64,000 bases of DNA from CAZSLC01 sp964607675 (lineage in GTDB: Bacteria > Bacteroidota > Bacteroidia > Bacteroidales > UBA932), in NCBI GenBank assembly GCA_964607675.1, contig CAZSLC010000002.1, positions 50,778 to 114,777 on the forward strand. The letters run 5' to 3'. The notes below the pieces were generated by a model. It saw only the letters and a program-made list of their open reading frames with translations, was not told where the DNA came from and ran no database searches. Both the position numbers and the translations under genes were made by a program. The first letter of the stretch is position 1. Every line of letters begins with the position of its first letter. Below, piece after piece: positions 41,418 through 51,293 of the stretch.

Positions 41418-43712
41418 TTTTAATAATAAAGTTTTTTTGCCTCCTATTTCAAATTCGATGACTGCCTTTCCACCATTTTGAAGATCTTCAATAGATATTA
41501 TTTTCCCTCTGCCAAAACGGTTGTGCTCTACTATCTGCCCCCCCCTCAACTCAGATGAGGGTGAAGGGACGAAGTTGGGATCAATCTCCTGCACAGCTGG
41601 AGAGGGTTGTCCTTTGATAATGGAGGTTCTTCCACTGAAGGAAGTTTTATCTCCGAAAGATCTCCTCCCTCCGAAAGAAGATTCATTTGATTGAGAAAAT
41701 GGGTCACTGCAGTTCTCTTCGGTGGAGATTGGTTCTGAGAGATACTCTGGAGCGATCTCTCTTAAAAATCTGCTTGGTGGGTTTGAGACATGCTCTCCAT
41801 ATTTGAATCTCGATTTAGAGAATGAGACGGCAACAGCTTTTCCACCCCTAGTGAGTGCAACATAGAATAGTCTCCTTTCCTCCTCAATATCATCTATCGA
41901 TGAGGATCTTATTAGTGATGGAAACAAATTCTCTTCAACACCGATTATATATATGTATGGAAATTCAAGCCCCTTAGATGTGTGAATGGTCATTAGTTTG
42001 ATACTGTTTCTATCCTCCTCCTCCTCTTTGCTATCAGCATCTGAAAGGAGTGCTACATTTTCCATGTATGACTGAAGGGTGACTACAGGCTCCTCTTCAC
42101 CATTTTCTTTCATCTCCTCTTTAGCGTTCTCAACAAATTCATTGACACTATTTAGAAGTTCTTCCACATTTTCAAGTCGAGCTTGCGCCTCAATCGAAGG
42201 GTCATTTTTTAGAGTACTCAGCACACCAGACGCATTGGCAATTTCAATAGCAATGGCGTAGGCATCTTCTGTATCCACTTTTGATTGGAAATACCTAATC
42301 ATATTGGAGAGTTCCCTAAATTTGGCGATAGCCCCACTTCGAAGGCCGTATTCCTCAAGATTGGAGAGGGTGAGTGCATTCCATAAAGAGAGATTATTGG
42401 CATTGGCAGCGGCGGCAAGATACCCCATTGAGGTCTCTCCTATCCCCTTTACAGGAAATTTAGTTATTCTCTTGAAGGCTTCATCATCTGATGGGTTGAG
42501 GATAATTCTAAGATAAGCGAGGGTGTCTTTTACCTCGGCCCTTTCATAAAACGAGTGGCCTGAATAGATCTTATATGGGAGATTTCTTTTTCTCAATGAC
42601 TCTTCAATGATACGAGATTGTGCATTTGTTCTATATAGAATAGCAAATTGATCGTAAGATGCTTTGTCTTTATATATTCTATCCACTATGGAACTTGCAA
42701 TAAGCCCTCCCTCATCTTGTTCAGTAAAAGCTTTGATTACTTTTATTTTTTCTCCTATCTCACCTTTAGAAAAACACTCTTTTTTGAGACGATTGCTATT
42801 TTTTGAAATAAGTGAGTTTGCAGCATTTACAATAGTTTGTGTAGAACGATAATTCTGTTCGAGTCTGAACTCTTTAGTCTCTGGGTAGTCTTTTTTAAAA
42901 TTTAAAATATTTTGAATTCTTGCCCCCCTAAAACCATAAATGCTCTGAGAATCGTCTCCGACCACGGTTATATTCTTATGATATGTTGATAATTTCTTGA
43001 CAATCAAATACTGTGCATAATTGGTATCTTGATATTCATCTACCAATATGTATCTGAATCTTTGGGATAGAGAGTCACACACTTGTGGATGATCGCGTAA
43101 CAAAATGTTCATATATAGGAGCAAGTCGTCAAAATCCATCACCCCTGCAGCAAGGCATTTTTCAGCATATTTTGCATAAATGTCGCATATTCTCCCTTTT
43201 CTTGAAGCAGTGTCGTTTGCAATAGCCGTGGCGTTGGATAGGTATCCTTTTGAAGTAATTAAATTATTTTTAGCAAAAGATATTCTTGAGAGGACATCTT
43301 GCGGTTTGTATATGTTTTCATCAAGTTGTAACTCCTTGATGCATTTTTTGATAGCACTCTTGCTATCCGAAGAATCGTAAATAGTGAAGGAAGATGGGAA
43401 TCCGATTAGCTCAGCATTCTCCCTCAAGAAACGAGAAAAAATAGAGTGGAAAGTCCCTGCCCATAGACGTATGCTTCTCTCTCTTCCAACCATTGCGCAT
43501 ATTCTCTCTTTCATCTCTTTTGCAGCCTTATTCGTAAAGGTCAATGCTAAAATGGAGGCTGGGTCTGCACCATTTTCAAGCAGATGTGCAATTCGATATG
43601 TTAGTACCCTTGTCTTACCTGATCCTGCCCCTGCTATTATCAGAGATGGGCCTTTTGTACACTTAACAGCCTCTTCCTGCTCACTATTCAACTCACTAAA
43701 ATCAATCTTCAT
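41391..43712 (-). CDS. UvrD/PcrA-type DNA helicase
   Basis: This 773-residue superfamily 1A helicase acts in nucleotide-excision repair, mismatch repair or clearing RecA and replication blocks. Motifs in order: Q motif LNSEQEEAV, Walker A AGAGSGKTRVL near residue 30, TFTNKAAKEM, Walker B VDEYQDTNYAQY, GDDSQSIYGFRGA, LEQNYRSTQ, and the C-terminal VALTRGGKAVAV. The tail ends in a Tudor-like segment (GGQIVEHNRFGRGKIISIE) as in PcrA/UvrD. Length is normal. It stands alone, and its stop is inside a strong hairpin. PcrA and UvrD are not separable by eye, so no symbol is given. Confidence 0.95.
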   Translation of the reverse strand: MKIDFSELNSEQEEAVKCTKGPSLIIAGAGSGKTRVLTYRIAHLLENGADPASILALTFTNKAAKEMKERICAMVGRERSIRLWAGTFHSIFSRFLRENAELIGFPSSFTIYDSSDSKSAIKKCIKELQLDENIYKPQDVLSRISFAKNNLITSKGYLSNATAIANDTASRKGRICDIYAKYAEKCLAAGVMDFDDLLLYMNILLRDHPQVCDSLSQRFRYILVDEYQDTNYAQYLIVKKLSTYHKNITVVGDDSQSIYGFRGARIQNILNFKKDYPETKEFRLEQNYRSTQTIVNAANSLISKNSNRLKKECFSKGEIGEKIKVIKAFTEQDEGGLIASSIVDRIYKDKASYDQFAILYRTNAQSRIIEESLRKRNLPYKIYSGHSFYERAEVKDTLAYLRIILNPSDDEAFKRITKFPVKGIGETSMGYLAAAANANNLSLWNALTLSNLEEYGLRSGAIAKFRELSNMIRYFQSKVDTEDAYAIAIEIANASGVLSTLKNDPSIEAQARLENVEELLNSVNEFVENAKEEMKENGEEEPVVTLQSYMENVALLSDADSKEEEEDRNSIKLMTIHTSKGLEFPYIYIIGVEENLFPSLIRSSSIDDIEEERRLFYVALTRGGKAVAVSFSKSRFKYGEHVSNPPSRFLREIAPEYLSEPISTEENCSDPFSQSNESSFGGRRSFGDKTSFSGRTSIIKGQPSPAVQEIDPNFVPSPSSELRGGQIVEHNRFGRGKIISIEDLQNGGKAVIEFEIGGKKTLLLKYAKIRIIS

Positions 43713-43728
43713 TTCTTTTTAAGATAAA

Positions 43729-43760
43729 TTGCAAATCTACAACTTTATTTAATACTTTTG
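43729..43760 (+). promoter_or_regulatory. Promoter of the nqr operon
   Basis: TTG (43729-43731), 21 bases, then TACTTTTG (43753-43760), with the nqrA ATG 23 bases further on. This fits the Bacteroidota promoter form. Confidence 0.5.
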
Positions 43761-43783
43761 TGCCAAAATTAATCGAGTTATAA

Positions 43784-45160
43784 ATGGTGGATTATATAAA
43801 AATTCGTAAGGGCTTGAATATCCCTATATGTGGGGAACCTCAAGCAAATATTAAGGAAAATATAGTCTCTAAAAGTGTCGCTATAAAACCTACTGATTTT
43901 AAGGGTGTTGTTCCAAGATTAGTCGTGAAAGAAGGTGACCTTGTGAAGGCTGGTACTCCCATTTTCATCGATAAGTCTCATCCAGAGTTCCAATTTACCT
44001 CTCCTGTCAGTGGTACAGTCGCAGAAATTGTGAGAGGTGAGAAAAGAAAACTTTTGGAGATTCGTATTGATGCTGATGAGAAGATTGACTATTTTAAATT
44101 TGGCTTGCCCAAATTAGAAACATTAAAAAAAGATGAAATTATAGAAGCTCTCCTCAAGAGTGGATTATGGGTGGCCATAAAGCAACGTCCATATGGCATT
44201 ATCCCTGATCCTAAAGTTGAGCCGCGTTCAATTTTTATTTCTGGTTTTAATTCGGCTCCTCTTGCTCCTGATTATGATTACACCTTGAGGGAGGATTTCG
44301 GAGTTATTCAAGTTGCTATAAATGCACTTTCAAAATTGTGTAAAGAGAGAATACATATCGGGTTAAATGCAATAACACATGCAAGCACCCCTTTCCATAA
44401 ATTGAAAAATGTTGATTTCAATATCTTTGACGGGCCACACCCTGTCGGCAATGTGGGTGTACAGATTCACCATGTTGCCCCTATCAATAAAGGCGAAGTG
44501 GTATGGACAATATCCATGCCGATGCTTGCCTCTATTGGTAAATTGTTTCTCAATGATATTTACGACATGAGCAGAATGGTTGCTATCACTGGACCAAGAG
44601 TTGATAAACCTGCTTATATTAAGGGTGTTGCAGGAATGAAAATAGATTTCCTTTCGAAGTATTTGTCGGATGAGCCATTTAAAAGCCGTAAAGATTGTCC
44701 TGTGAGGTATATCAGTGGAGACATACTAACTGGTACCCAAATTGCAAAGGATGGTTATCTTGGTTTCTATGATACACAGCTGACGCTTCTTACAGAAGGG
44801 AGCTACTATGAGTCGTTTGGTTGGGCAAAACCATTCAGGATGAGGAAATTCAGTTTTTCAAGTACATATCTTTCATCTCTTTTCCCGAATAGAGAGTATA
44901 AACTTGATACCAATACCAATGGGGAAGAGAGGGCATTTGTTGTTACAGGTAAATATGAAAAGGTATTTCCTATGAATATTTTCCCAGTGTATCTACTAAA
45001 AGCAATTCTTGCAGAGGATATTGATAAAATGGAGCAACTTGGCATATACGAAGTGATAGAGGAAGATTTCGCTCTGTGCGAATACATTTGCCCCTCTAAG
45101 ATTGATCTTCAGGCAATCATATCTAAAGGTATAGATTTGATGATTAAAGAAATGGCTTAA
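43784..45160 (+). CDS. nqrA: Na+-translocating NADH:quinone reductase subunit A
   Basis: NqrA is a peripheral subunit on the cytoplasmic side of the sodium pump that couples NADH oxidation and quinone reduction to Na+ export. The 458 residues begin IKIRKGLNIPICGEP and include the biotinyl-like barrel (TPIFIDKSHPEFQFTSPVSGTVAEI) and the C-terminal ALCEYICPSKIDLQAIISKGI. Length and order are normal for the family. It is the first gene of a complete six-gene nqr operon, 11 bases before nqrB. Confidence 0.95.
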   Translation: MVDYIKIRKGLNIPICGEPQANIKENIVSKSVAIKPTDFKGVVPRLVVKEGDLVKAGTPIFIDKSHPEFQFTSPVSGTVAEIVRGEKRKLLEIRIDADEKIDYFKFGLPKLETLKKDEIIEALLKSGLWVAIKQRPYGIIPDPKVEPRSIFISGFNSAPLAPDYDYTLREDFGVIQVAINALSKLCKERIHIGLNAITHASTPFHKLKNVDFNIFDGPHPVGNVGVQIHHVAPINKGEVVWTISMPMLASIGKLFLNDIYDMSRMVAITGPRVDKPAYIKGVAGMKIDFLSKYLSDEPFKSRKDCPVRYISGDILTGTQIAKDGYLGFYDTQLTLLTEGSYYESFGWAKPFRMRKFSFSSTYLSSLFPNREYKLDTNTNGEERAFVVTGKYEKVFPMNIFPVYLLKAILAEDIDKMEQLGIYEVIEEDFALCEYICPSKIDLQAIISKGIDLMIKEMA

Positions 45161-45171
45161 AAGAGAAGGAT

Positions 45172-46302
45172 ATGAGTATAAGAAAATATTTTGATAAAAT
45201 TAAACCAACATTCTCCAAAGGGGGAAAGTTAGGCTTTCTCAGATCCACTTTTGATGGATTCGAGTCTTTTATGTTTGTTCCGAATACAGTTACAAAAAAA
45301 GGTGTTCATGTCAGAGACTGCGTTGATCTGAAAAGGATAATGATAGTTGTAGTAATAGCATTGATGCCTGCCCTTTTATTTGGAATATACAATATAGGAT
45401 ATCAATACAATCTTGCAAGTGGCGGAGATATGTCGTTTTGGGAGATGGTATGGTATGGCTTTTTAAAATTCCTTCCACTTGTTCTCGTTTCATATATAGT
45501 TGGCCTTGCCATTGAATTTGCTTCGGCTCAAATTAGGGGTCACGAGATTAACGAAGGATTTTTAGTTTCAGGGATGCTTATCCCTTTGATTATGCCTGTG
45601 GAAGTTCCTTTATGGATGTTAGCAATTGCAGTAGCATTTGCAGTGATAGTTGGCAAAGAGGTCTTTGGTGGTACAGGAATGAATATTTGGAACCCTGCAT
45701 TATTAGCTCGTGCTTTTCTGTTTTTTGCTTACCCAAGCCATATGTCAGGTGATGCTGTTTGGGTGGATGGCTTCTCTGGAGCTACTCCATTGGCACAAGC
45801 TGCATCAGGAGACACAATCCCTTCATTTTTAGATATGTTCATTGGCCTAATCCCTGGTTCTATCGGGGAAACATCCACAATTGCAATTTTGATTGGGGCC
45901 TTCATATTGATTATATCTGGAGTTGGAAGTTGGAAAGTGATGCTCTCTTGTGTCGCAGGTGCACTTGCGGTTGGTTATCTTGGCAATGCAGTTGCTGGAG
46001 ATACATCATCATATTTGGCTCTCCCAGCATATAACCACCTTGTAATGGGAGGTTTTGCTTTTGGAGCAGTTTTCATGGCAACAGACCCAGTCACCTCAGC
46101 ACAAACAGAATGTGGTAAATGGATTTATGGATTTTTGATTGGAGCCCTTGCCATTACAATACGTCTTTTTAATCCTGGATATCCAGAGGGGATGATGTTG
46201 TCTATACTTTTGTTAAACACATTTGCGCCACTTATTGACCATTGTGTTGTACAAAGGAATATCAAAAAGAGAATGAATAGAGTTATTAAAAAACAGAAAT
46301 AA
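45172..46302 (+). CDS. nqrB: Na+-translocating NADH:quinone reductase subunit B
   Basis: This integral membrane subunit has about ten hydrophobic helices in 376 residues. It carries a covalent FMN on the threonine of SGATPLAQ (Thr205 here) and probably forms part of the sodium channel; riboflavin also binds at the NqrB surface in known enzymes. GTGMNIWNPALLARAFLFF is another conserved segment. The gene starts 11 bases after nqrA and ends five bases before nqrC. Confidence 0.95.
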   Translation: MSIRKYFDKIKPTFSKGGKLGFLRSTFDGFESFMFVPNTVTKKGVHVRDCVDLKRIMIVVVIALMPALLFGIYNIGYQYNLASGGDMSFWEMVWYGFLKFLPLVLVSYIVGLAIEFASAQIRGHEINEGFLVSGMLIPLIMPVEVPLWMLAIAVAFAVIVGKEVFGGTGMNIWNPALLARAFLFFAYPSHMSGDAVWVDGFSGATPLAQAASGDTIPSFLDMFIGLIPGSIGETSTIAILIGAFILIISGVGSWKVMLSCVAGALAVGYLGNAVAGDTSSYLALPAYNHLVMGGFAFGAVFMATDPVTSAQTECGKWIYGFLIGALAITIRLFNPGYPEGMMLSILLLNTFAPLIDHCVVQRNIKKRMNRVIKKQK

Positions 46303-46307
46303 GCATT

Positions 46308-47051
46308 ATGAATACTAATAGTAATACATATACAGTAATCTATGCTACTGTTTTGGTTGTAATAGTAGCTGCAGTATTGGCTTTTGTATCTGTTTCGCTC
46401 AAGGATAGACAGCAAAAGAACATTGATATTGAAACTAAACAGAGTATCCTCAAATCTGTTAATTTACTTGGAGATACAGACAAAGAAGCAGATTTGATGA
46501 AATATGTAGAGGAGAGATATGATAAGTATATCACTGATTCGTATGTAGTCAATTCAAAAGGTGAAAAGATAGAGGGAGATGCTTTTAGAATCAGCCTTAA
46601 GAGTCAATATGATATTTTGAAACAAGAAAAACCCAATTATGATAAGTTGACATTGCCAGTGTATGTTTGTACTCTCGACAATGGAGATGTAATAAATATA
46701 TTCTCAGTATATGGTGCTGGGCTTTGGGGCCCTATTTGGGGTTATGTTTCACTTAAAAATGATTTTAACACTCTATATGGAGCGACATTTGGACACAAAG
46801 GGGAAACTCCTGGCTTAGGTGCAGAGATAGCAACAGACCATTTCAGTAATCAATTTATCGATAAAACTATATTTGAAAACGGCACTTTTAGTTCGGTTGC
46901 AGTAGTAAAAGGTGGGGCTCAAAAAGGCAACACTCATCAAGTTGATGCGATATCAGGTGGTACCATCACAAGTAAATCTCTTGAAAATACTATCAAAATG
47001 TGGCTAAATCAATATTTGCCATATATCCAACAACAGAAAAATAAGGAGTAA
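46308..47051 (+). CDS. nqrC: Na+-translocating NADH:quinone reductase subunit C
   Basis: A 247-residue protein with one N-terminal membrane helix (about residues 8-30) and a periplasmic FMN-binding domain. The covalent FMN-attachment motif SGGTITS holds Thr219. TPGLGAEI is the other conserved FMN-domain segment. It passes electrons between the flavins of the pump. It is translated three bases ahead of nqrD. Confidence 0.94.
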   Translation: MNTNSNTYTVIYATVLVVIVAAVLAFVSVSLKDRQQKNIDIETKQSILKSVNLLGDTDKEADLMKYVEERYDKYITDSYVVNSKGEKIEGDAFRISLKSQYDILKQEKPNYDKLTLPVYVCTLDNGDVINIFSVYGAGLWGPIWGYVSLKNDFNTLYGATFGHKGETPGLGAEIATDHFSNQFIDKTIFENGTFSSVAVVKGGAQKGNTHQVDAISGGTITSKSLENTIKMWLNQYLPYIQQQKNKE

Positions 47052-47054
47052 GAT

Positions 47055-47678
47055 ATGAAGAAAGATATATTTATTAAACCACTTTTCAATTCCAATCCTA
47101 TCACAGTATTGGTGTTGGGAGTATGTTCGGCCCTTGCCGTAACAGTTAAGCTCGAAGCGGCAATAGTAATGGCACTATCAGTTACTGCCGTTACCGCTTT
47201 TTCAAGTTTCTTCATCTCTATTATTAGGAATTCAATTCCAAATAGGATAAGAATCATTGTGCAACTCGTTATCGTGGCGATGTTTGTTATTCTCATAGAC
47301 CAGGTGTTAAAAGCCTTCAATTATGAGATGAGTAAACAATTGTCAGTATTTGTCGGCCTCATAATAACCAATTGTATAATCATGGGAAGAATAGAGGCAT
47401 TTGCTCTTGGAAACAAGCCAATTCCCTCTTTTGTAGATGGTGTTGCAAATGGACTCGGATACGGAATAGTATTGGTGGCTATCGCCTTTTTCCGTGAACT
47501 ATTAGGATCGGGAACATTGTTTGGTTTTCAAATAATCCCACTCGAATGGTATGTTAAGAATGGTGGATTTTACGAAAATAATGGTCTTATGATACTTCCT
47601 CCGATGGCGTTGATCCTTGTTGGATTAATTATATGGGTACAAAGAAGTATTCAAAAGGATTTAATTGAAAAGAAATAA
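47055..47678 (+). CDS. nqrD: Na+-translocating NADH:quinone reductase subunit D
   Basis: A 207-residue membrane subunit with about six helices. It shows the conserved [10 protein letters not shown], the cysteine-bearing [13 protein letters not shown] half of the symmetric NqrD/E iron site, and the [14 protein letters not shown] loop. Together with NqrE it buries an Fe or [2Fe-2S] centre in the membrane that relays electrons. The order nqrC-D-E matches known operons. Confidence 0.94.
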   Translation: MKKDIFIKPLFNSNPITVLVLGVCSALAVTVKLEAAIVMALSVTAVTAFSSFFISIIRNSIPNRIRIIVQLVIVAMFVILIDQVLKAFNYEMSKQLSVFVGLIITNCIIMGRIEAFALGNKPIPSFVDGVANGLGYGIVLVAIAFFRELLGSGTLFGFQIIPLEWYVKNGGFYENNGLMILPPMALILVGLIIWVQRSIQKDLIEKK

Positions 47679-47690
47679 TAAGACATCACT

Positions 47691-48308
47691 ATGCAAGAGT
47701 ATATTAATTTATTTATAAAGTCAATTTTTGTTGACAATATGATATTTGCGTTCTTCTTAGGGATGTGCTCATTCCTCGCAGTATCAAAAAATGTTAAAAC
47801 GGCAGCGGGCCTTGGAGTGGCAGTTATTTTTGTTATCCTCGTTACTCTCCCTGTCAATTATTTATTGAACGAATATTTTCTATCACCAGGAGCGATGGCA
47901 TGGATAGATCCAAAATATGCAACCCTTGATCTTGGTTTTTTAAGCTTTATCATTTTTATTGCAGTCATTGCTTCGATAGTACAAATCGTTGAGATGGTCG
48001 TAGAAAAATTTGCACCTGCACTCTATTCTTCATTAGGGATCTTCCTACCATTGATAGCAGTAAACTGTGCAGTATTAGGGGCATCACTCTTCATGCAAGA
48101 GAGAGCCTATGCAAACATTGGGGAAGCAACAGTTTTCGCCCTTGGTTCAGGTATCGGATGGTTCCTTGCCATTGTGGCTCTCGCTGCGATAAGAGAGAAA
48201 CTTGCTTATTCCAATGTACCTGCTCCTCTAAAAGGGTTAGGTATCACATTTATAGTAACTGGACTTATGGGGATTGCCTTTATGAGTTTTATGGGAATTC
48301 AATTATAG
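47691..48308 (+). CDS. nqrE: Na+-translocating NADH:quinone reductase subunit E
   Basis: A 205-residue, roughly six-helix partner of NqrD with inverted topology. It has [17 protein letters not shown] and the second cysteine motif [15 protein letters not shown]; the two cysteines complete the membrane iron centre. It starts 12 bases after nqrD and ends 13 bases before nqrF. Confidence 0.94.
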   Translation: MQEYINLFIKSIFVDNMIFAFFLGMCSFLAVSKNVKTAAGLGVAVIFVILVTLPVNYLLNEYFLSPGAMAWIDPKYATLDLGFLSFIIFIAVIASIVQIVEMVVEKFAPALYSSLGIFLPLIAVNCAVLGASLFMQERAYANIGEATVFALGSGIGWFLAIVALAAIREKLAYSNVPAPLKGLGITFIVTGLMGIAFMSFMGIQL

Positions 48309-48321
48309 GGGGAGAAAAGAT

Positions 48322-49572
48322 ATGGATATGACATCGACACTCATTATTTCGGCAGTAGTATTTGTAGCCCTTACCCTTATATTGGTTGCATTATTACTAT
48401 TTGTAAAAACAAAACTTACCCCTGCTGGTAAGGTTAAAATCAGCATCAACGAAGGGGAAAAAGAATTGGAGGTTTCCCCTGGTTCATCACTATTATCAAC
48501 CCTCGCAAACGAAAAGATATTCCTTCCATCAGCTTGCGGTGGAGGTGGCACTTGTGGTATGTGTAAATGCCAGGTTGTATCGGGAGGGGGACAAATCTTG
48601 CCTACCGAAGTTGGCTTTTTCAGTCGTAAACAACAACAGAACAATTGGAGACTTGGCTGTCAGGTGAAAGTTCGCGAGAATCTTGACATCCTTATTCCAA
48701 AAGAGGTATTAGGCATTAAAAAATGGGAATGTGAAGTGGTAAGCAATAGAAACGTAGCTACATTTATCAAAGAATTTGTAGTTAAGTTGCCCGAAGGTGA
48801 ACACCTCAATTTCCGTTCAGGAGGATATATCCAAATAGATATCCCTGCTTGTGAAATAGACTACAAAAATGATATTTCTGTAGAGCCTCAGTTCCAAGCG
48901 GACTGGGACAAAATGAAACTTTGGGACCTTAAGATGAAGAATCCAGAGGCAACATTTAGGGCATATTCTATGGCAAATCACCCAGCAGAAGGAAATATCA
49001 TAATGCTAAATGTTCGTATTGCAACCCCTCCGTTTGATAGGGCCAAAGGGTGCATGATGAATGTTAACCCAGGTATTAGTTCATCATATATCTTCTCTCG
49101 TAAATCAGGAGACAAGGTTACAATATCAGGTCCTTATGGTGAGTTCTTCATAAGGGAGACAGACAATGAAATCATCTTTATCGGAGGTGGAGCAGGAATG
49201 GCACCTATGCGTTCTCACATATTCCATCTATTCAGAACGCTCCATACCAATCGTAAGGTTACATTCTTCTATGGGGCAAGATCACTCAAAGAGGTATTCT
49301 ACGAACAAGATTTTAGAGATATTGAAAAAGACTTCCCTAATTTCAAATTTGTCATTGCCCTTTCAGACCCTCAGCCAGAAGACAATTGGACTGGTGCAAC
49401 TGGATTTATACATCAAGTTGTATATGATACCTACCTTAAGAGTCATGAAACTCCAGAAGATATTGAATACTACTTATGCGGTCCACCTATGATGACACAA
49501 GCAGTCGTTAAGATGGCTGATAGCTTAGGTGTTCCACCTGAAAATGTAATGTTCGATAATTTTGGAGCTTAA
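48322..49572 (+). CDS. nqrF: Na+-translocating NADH:quinone reductase subunit F
   Basis: This is the NADH-oxidising entry subunit. The 416 residues comprise one N-terminal helix (about 5-27), a [2Fe-2S] ferredoxin domain with SACGGGGTCGMCKC near residue 72 and the last cysteine in LGCQVKV, an FAD domain with RAYSMANHP, and an NADH domain with GGGAGMAPMRSH and the terminal YYLCGPPMM and FDNFGA. It closes the operon, and its stop codon directly abuts the stop of the convergent methyltransferase gene. Confidence 0.96.
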   Translation: MDMTSTLIISAVVFVALTLILVALLLFVKTKLTPAGKVKISINEGEKELEVSPGSSLLSTLANEKIFLPSACGGGGTCGMCKCQVVSGGGQILPTEVGFFSRKQQQNNWRLGCQVKVRENLDILIPKEVLGIKKWECEVVSNRNVATFIKEFVVKLPEGEHLNFRSGGYIQIDIPACEIDYKNDISVEPQFQADWDKMKLWDLKMKNPEATFRAYSMANHPAEGNIIMLNVRIATPPFDRAKGCMMNVNPGISSSYIFSRKSGDKVTISGPYGEFFIRETDNEIIFIGGGAGMAPMRSHIFHLFRTLHTNRKVTFFYGARSLKEVFYEQDFRDIEKDFPNFKFVIALSDPQPEDNWTGATGFIHQVVYDTYLKSHETPEDIEYYLCGPPMMTQAVVKMADSLGVPPENVMFDNFGA

Positions 49573-50880
49573 TTAGATACGTTTACGCCAAGCAGTAGGC
49601 CAAAGATTATTACTGCGGTTACCGATATTTTTAACGAAACCCAAAGGATATCCTCTATATTTTAATAGCAGATAACCTTTGGGTTCGTTATTTAATACAA
49701 CTGCCTCCCTTGATAAAAATTTAATAGCGTCATCATATGATACCTCGCATTGATTGAGACCTTCTTCATTAAGGGCAATAGATAGTGCAATATCTGCCTG
49801 AGGAATAAGAATATCACCTTTTAGTTGGGCCACAGCAACTCCTGATTGAATACATTTTAACTGAGACTCTACATACAACATCTCCTCAAAGCACGATAGA
49901 GGGTATCCTTTAATCATATCTTTTCTCAGAAAAGTGATACAATCATCTTTGAGATATTCTATCGGCTTATGCCATGAGGAGTAAACTTTTGGCAAAGTTT
50001 GTTTAGCTCTCTTACGATTACCACTATTAGACGAGACTCCATTCTTGCGAATTATGGCCATAAAGAAGCCCTCTCCTCTACATTTATCTCCTGGTAGAAA
50101 ATGTTGTACAATGATAGGATCACAGTTGAACTCTTTTACCATCCACTCAACATTTTCATCATTTTCATAATTATTAAAAGTACAAGTCGAATAGATCATA
50201 GTCCCCCCCTCTTTAAGAGAGGGCCATATATCTGAGACAATTCTCTTCTGCCTTGCTGCACAGATCTTTACATTTTCAAGAGACCATTCCTCCCTCGCAT
50301 TCTTATCTTTTCTAAACATCCCCTCACCAGAGCATGGGGCATCAACCAAAATGAGATCGAAATAGTTGGGTAGAGATTTAAAGTCAGCAGGGTCGTTGTT
50401 GGTGACCACTGTATTAGTAGTTCCCCACTTTGCAAGATTTTCTGCAAGGATGGTTGCCCTTGCATTTATCACTTCATTACTGACTAAAAATGATCCATCA
50501 TATTCTTTAAGGAGAGATAAAATATGTGTAGATTTTCCACCAGGGGCTGCACAAAGATCAAGAACCTTCAGTGGTTGATGTTGGCTCGGCAGAATCCTTT
50601 TTACCACCTCAATTGACATAGAAGAGGCCTCCTGCACATAGTATGCTCCACAATGAAAAAGAGGATCATTATTAAAGATGGGGCGTGTATCCAGATAATA
50701 GCCAAAATCTGACCATTGAACAGGATCATTAAGTGGAAGGTCAAGGAACCCTCCTTTAAAAGGATTGATCCTAAATGAGACAACAGGATCTTTTTCAAGT
50801 GCAGATAGAAGATCCAAGCATTTTCTCTCTCCTAATGACTGAGTAATATTTTCAACAAACTCTCTGGGAAACATAATCAC
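49573..50880 (-). CDS. RsmF/RsmB-type rRNA (cytosine-5) methyltransferase
   Basis: This 435-residue enzyme of the NOL1/NOP2/Sun family methylates C5 of cytosine in rRNA with S-adenosylmethionine. Motif I DLCAAPGGKSTHIL is near residue 110. The two catalytic cysteines are in DAPCSGEGMFRKD and STCTFNNYEN. A C-terminal PUA-like domain follows (about 340-435, GYLLLKYRGYPLGFVKN), as in RsmF. The exact site is not certain. It is the last of the leftward trio pyrE-SRPBCC-methyltransferase and overlaps the SRPBCC gene by four bases. Confidence 0.9.
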   Translation of the reverse strand: MIMFPREFVENITQSLGERKCLDLLSALEKDPVVSFRINPFKGGFLDLPLNDPVQWSDFGYYLDTRPIFNNDPLFHCGAYYVQEASSMSIEVVKRILPSQHQPLKVLDLCAAPGGKSTHILSLLKEYDGSFLVSNEVINARATILAENLAKWGTTNTVVTNNDPADFKSLPNYFDLILVDAPCSGEGMFRKDKNAREEWSLENVKICAARQKRIVSDIWPSLKEGGTMIYSTCTFNNYENDENVEWMVKEFNCDPIIVQHFLPGDKCRGEGFFMAIIRKNGVSSNSGNRKRAKQTLPKVYSSWHKPIEYLKDDCITFLRKDMIKGYPLSCFEEMLYVESQLKCIQSGVAVAQLKGDILIPQADIALSIALNEEGLNQCEVSYDDAIKFLSREAVVLNNEPKGYLLLKYRGYPLGFVKNIGNRSNNLWPTAWRKRI

Positions 50881-51290
50881 ATTTGGGAAATTTGTGATTC
50901 AATCTGATCAGACAATTTATCTACCAGCTCTTGTAGTTTCCCACCTAACATCATCTTCAGCATAGTATTCAATTCGGCATCAAGCTCAACATGGAACAGC
51001 GTACTCTCAAAGCCAACAGCAACAAAGTAAAAACTGAACTTAAAGTGAAAAGGGGACTCACCATCATCAACGAGAGAGAGGAGAGAATATGGTATTTTTT
51101 GATCAAACTTCAACCCAAGTGAGATACCTTTAACATTGGCCTTTATACTATCTTTATCGAATGTAGCTTTCTCTTTTAACTCTTCAGGTAAAGTGCTTCC
51201 CAGATTGCGTAAATCTGACAAAGCGTTATAAATACCCACAGGAGATTTGCTAATAAGAATCTCCTTTCCAACATACTTAGAACTATCCAT
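50877..51290 (-). CDS. SRPBCC-fold protein (START/polyketide-cyclase-like)
   Basis: This 137-residue cytoplasmic protein has no signal peptide. The pattern DSSKYVGKEILISKSP, a helix, then strands SIKANVKGISLGLKF and FHFKFSFYFVAV, and a long C-terminal amphipathic helix (LNTMLKMMLGGKLQELVDKLSDQI) fits the SRPBCC helix-grip fold. Its ligand is unknown. It lies three bases after pyrE and overlaps the methyltransferase start by four bases (ATGA). Confidence 0.7.
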   Translation of the reverse strand: MDSSKYVGKEILISKSPVGIYNALSDLRNLGSTLPEELKEKATFDKDSIKANVKGISLGLKFDQKIPYSLLSLVDDGESPFHFKFSFYFVAVGFESTLFHVELDAELNTMLKMMLGGKLQELVDKLSDQIESQISQM

Positions 51291-51293
51291 TGC

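Noticed and set aside
41263..41481. Short plus-strand frame after the multi-cofactor dehydrogenase
   Set aside because: It runs across three hairpins and the helicase end, with no motif and no start context.
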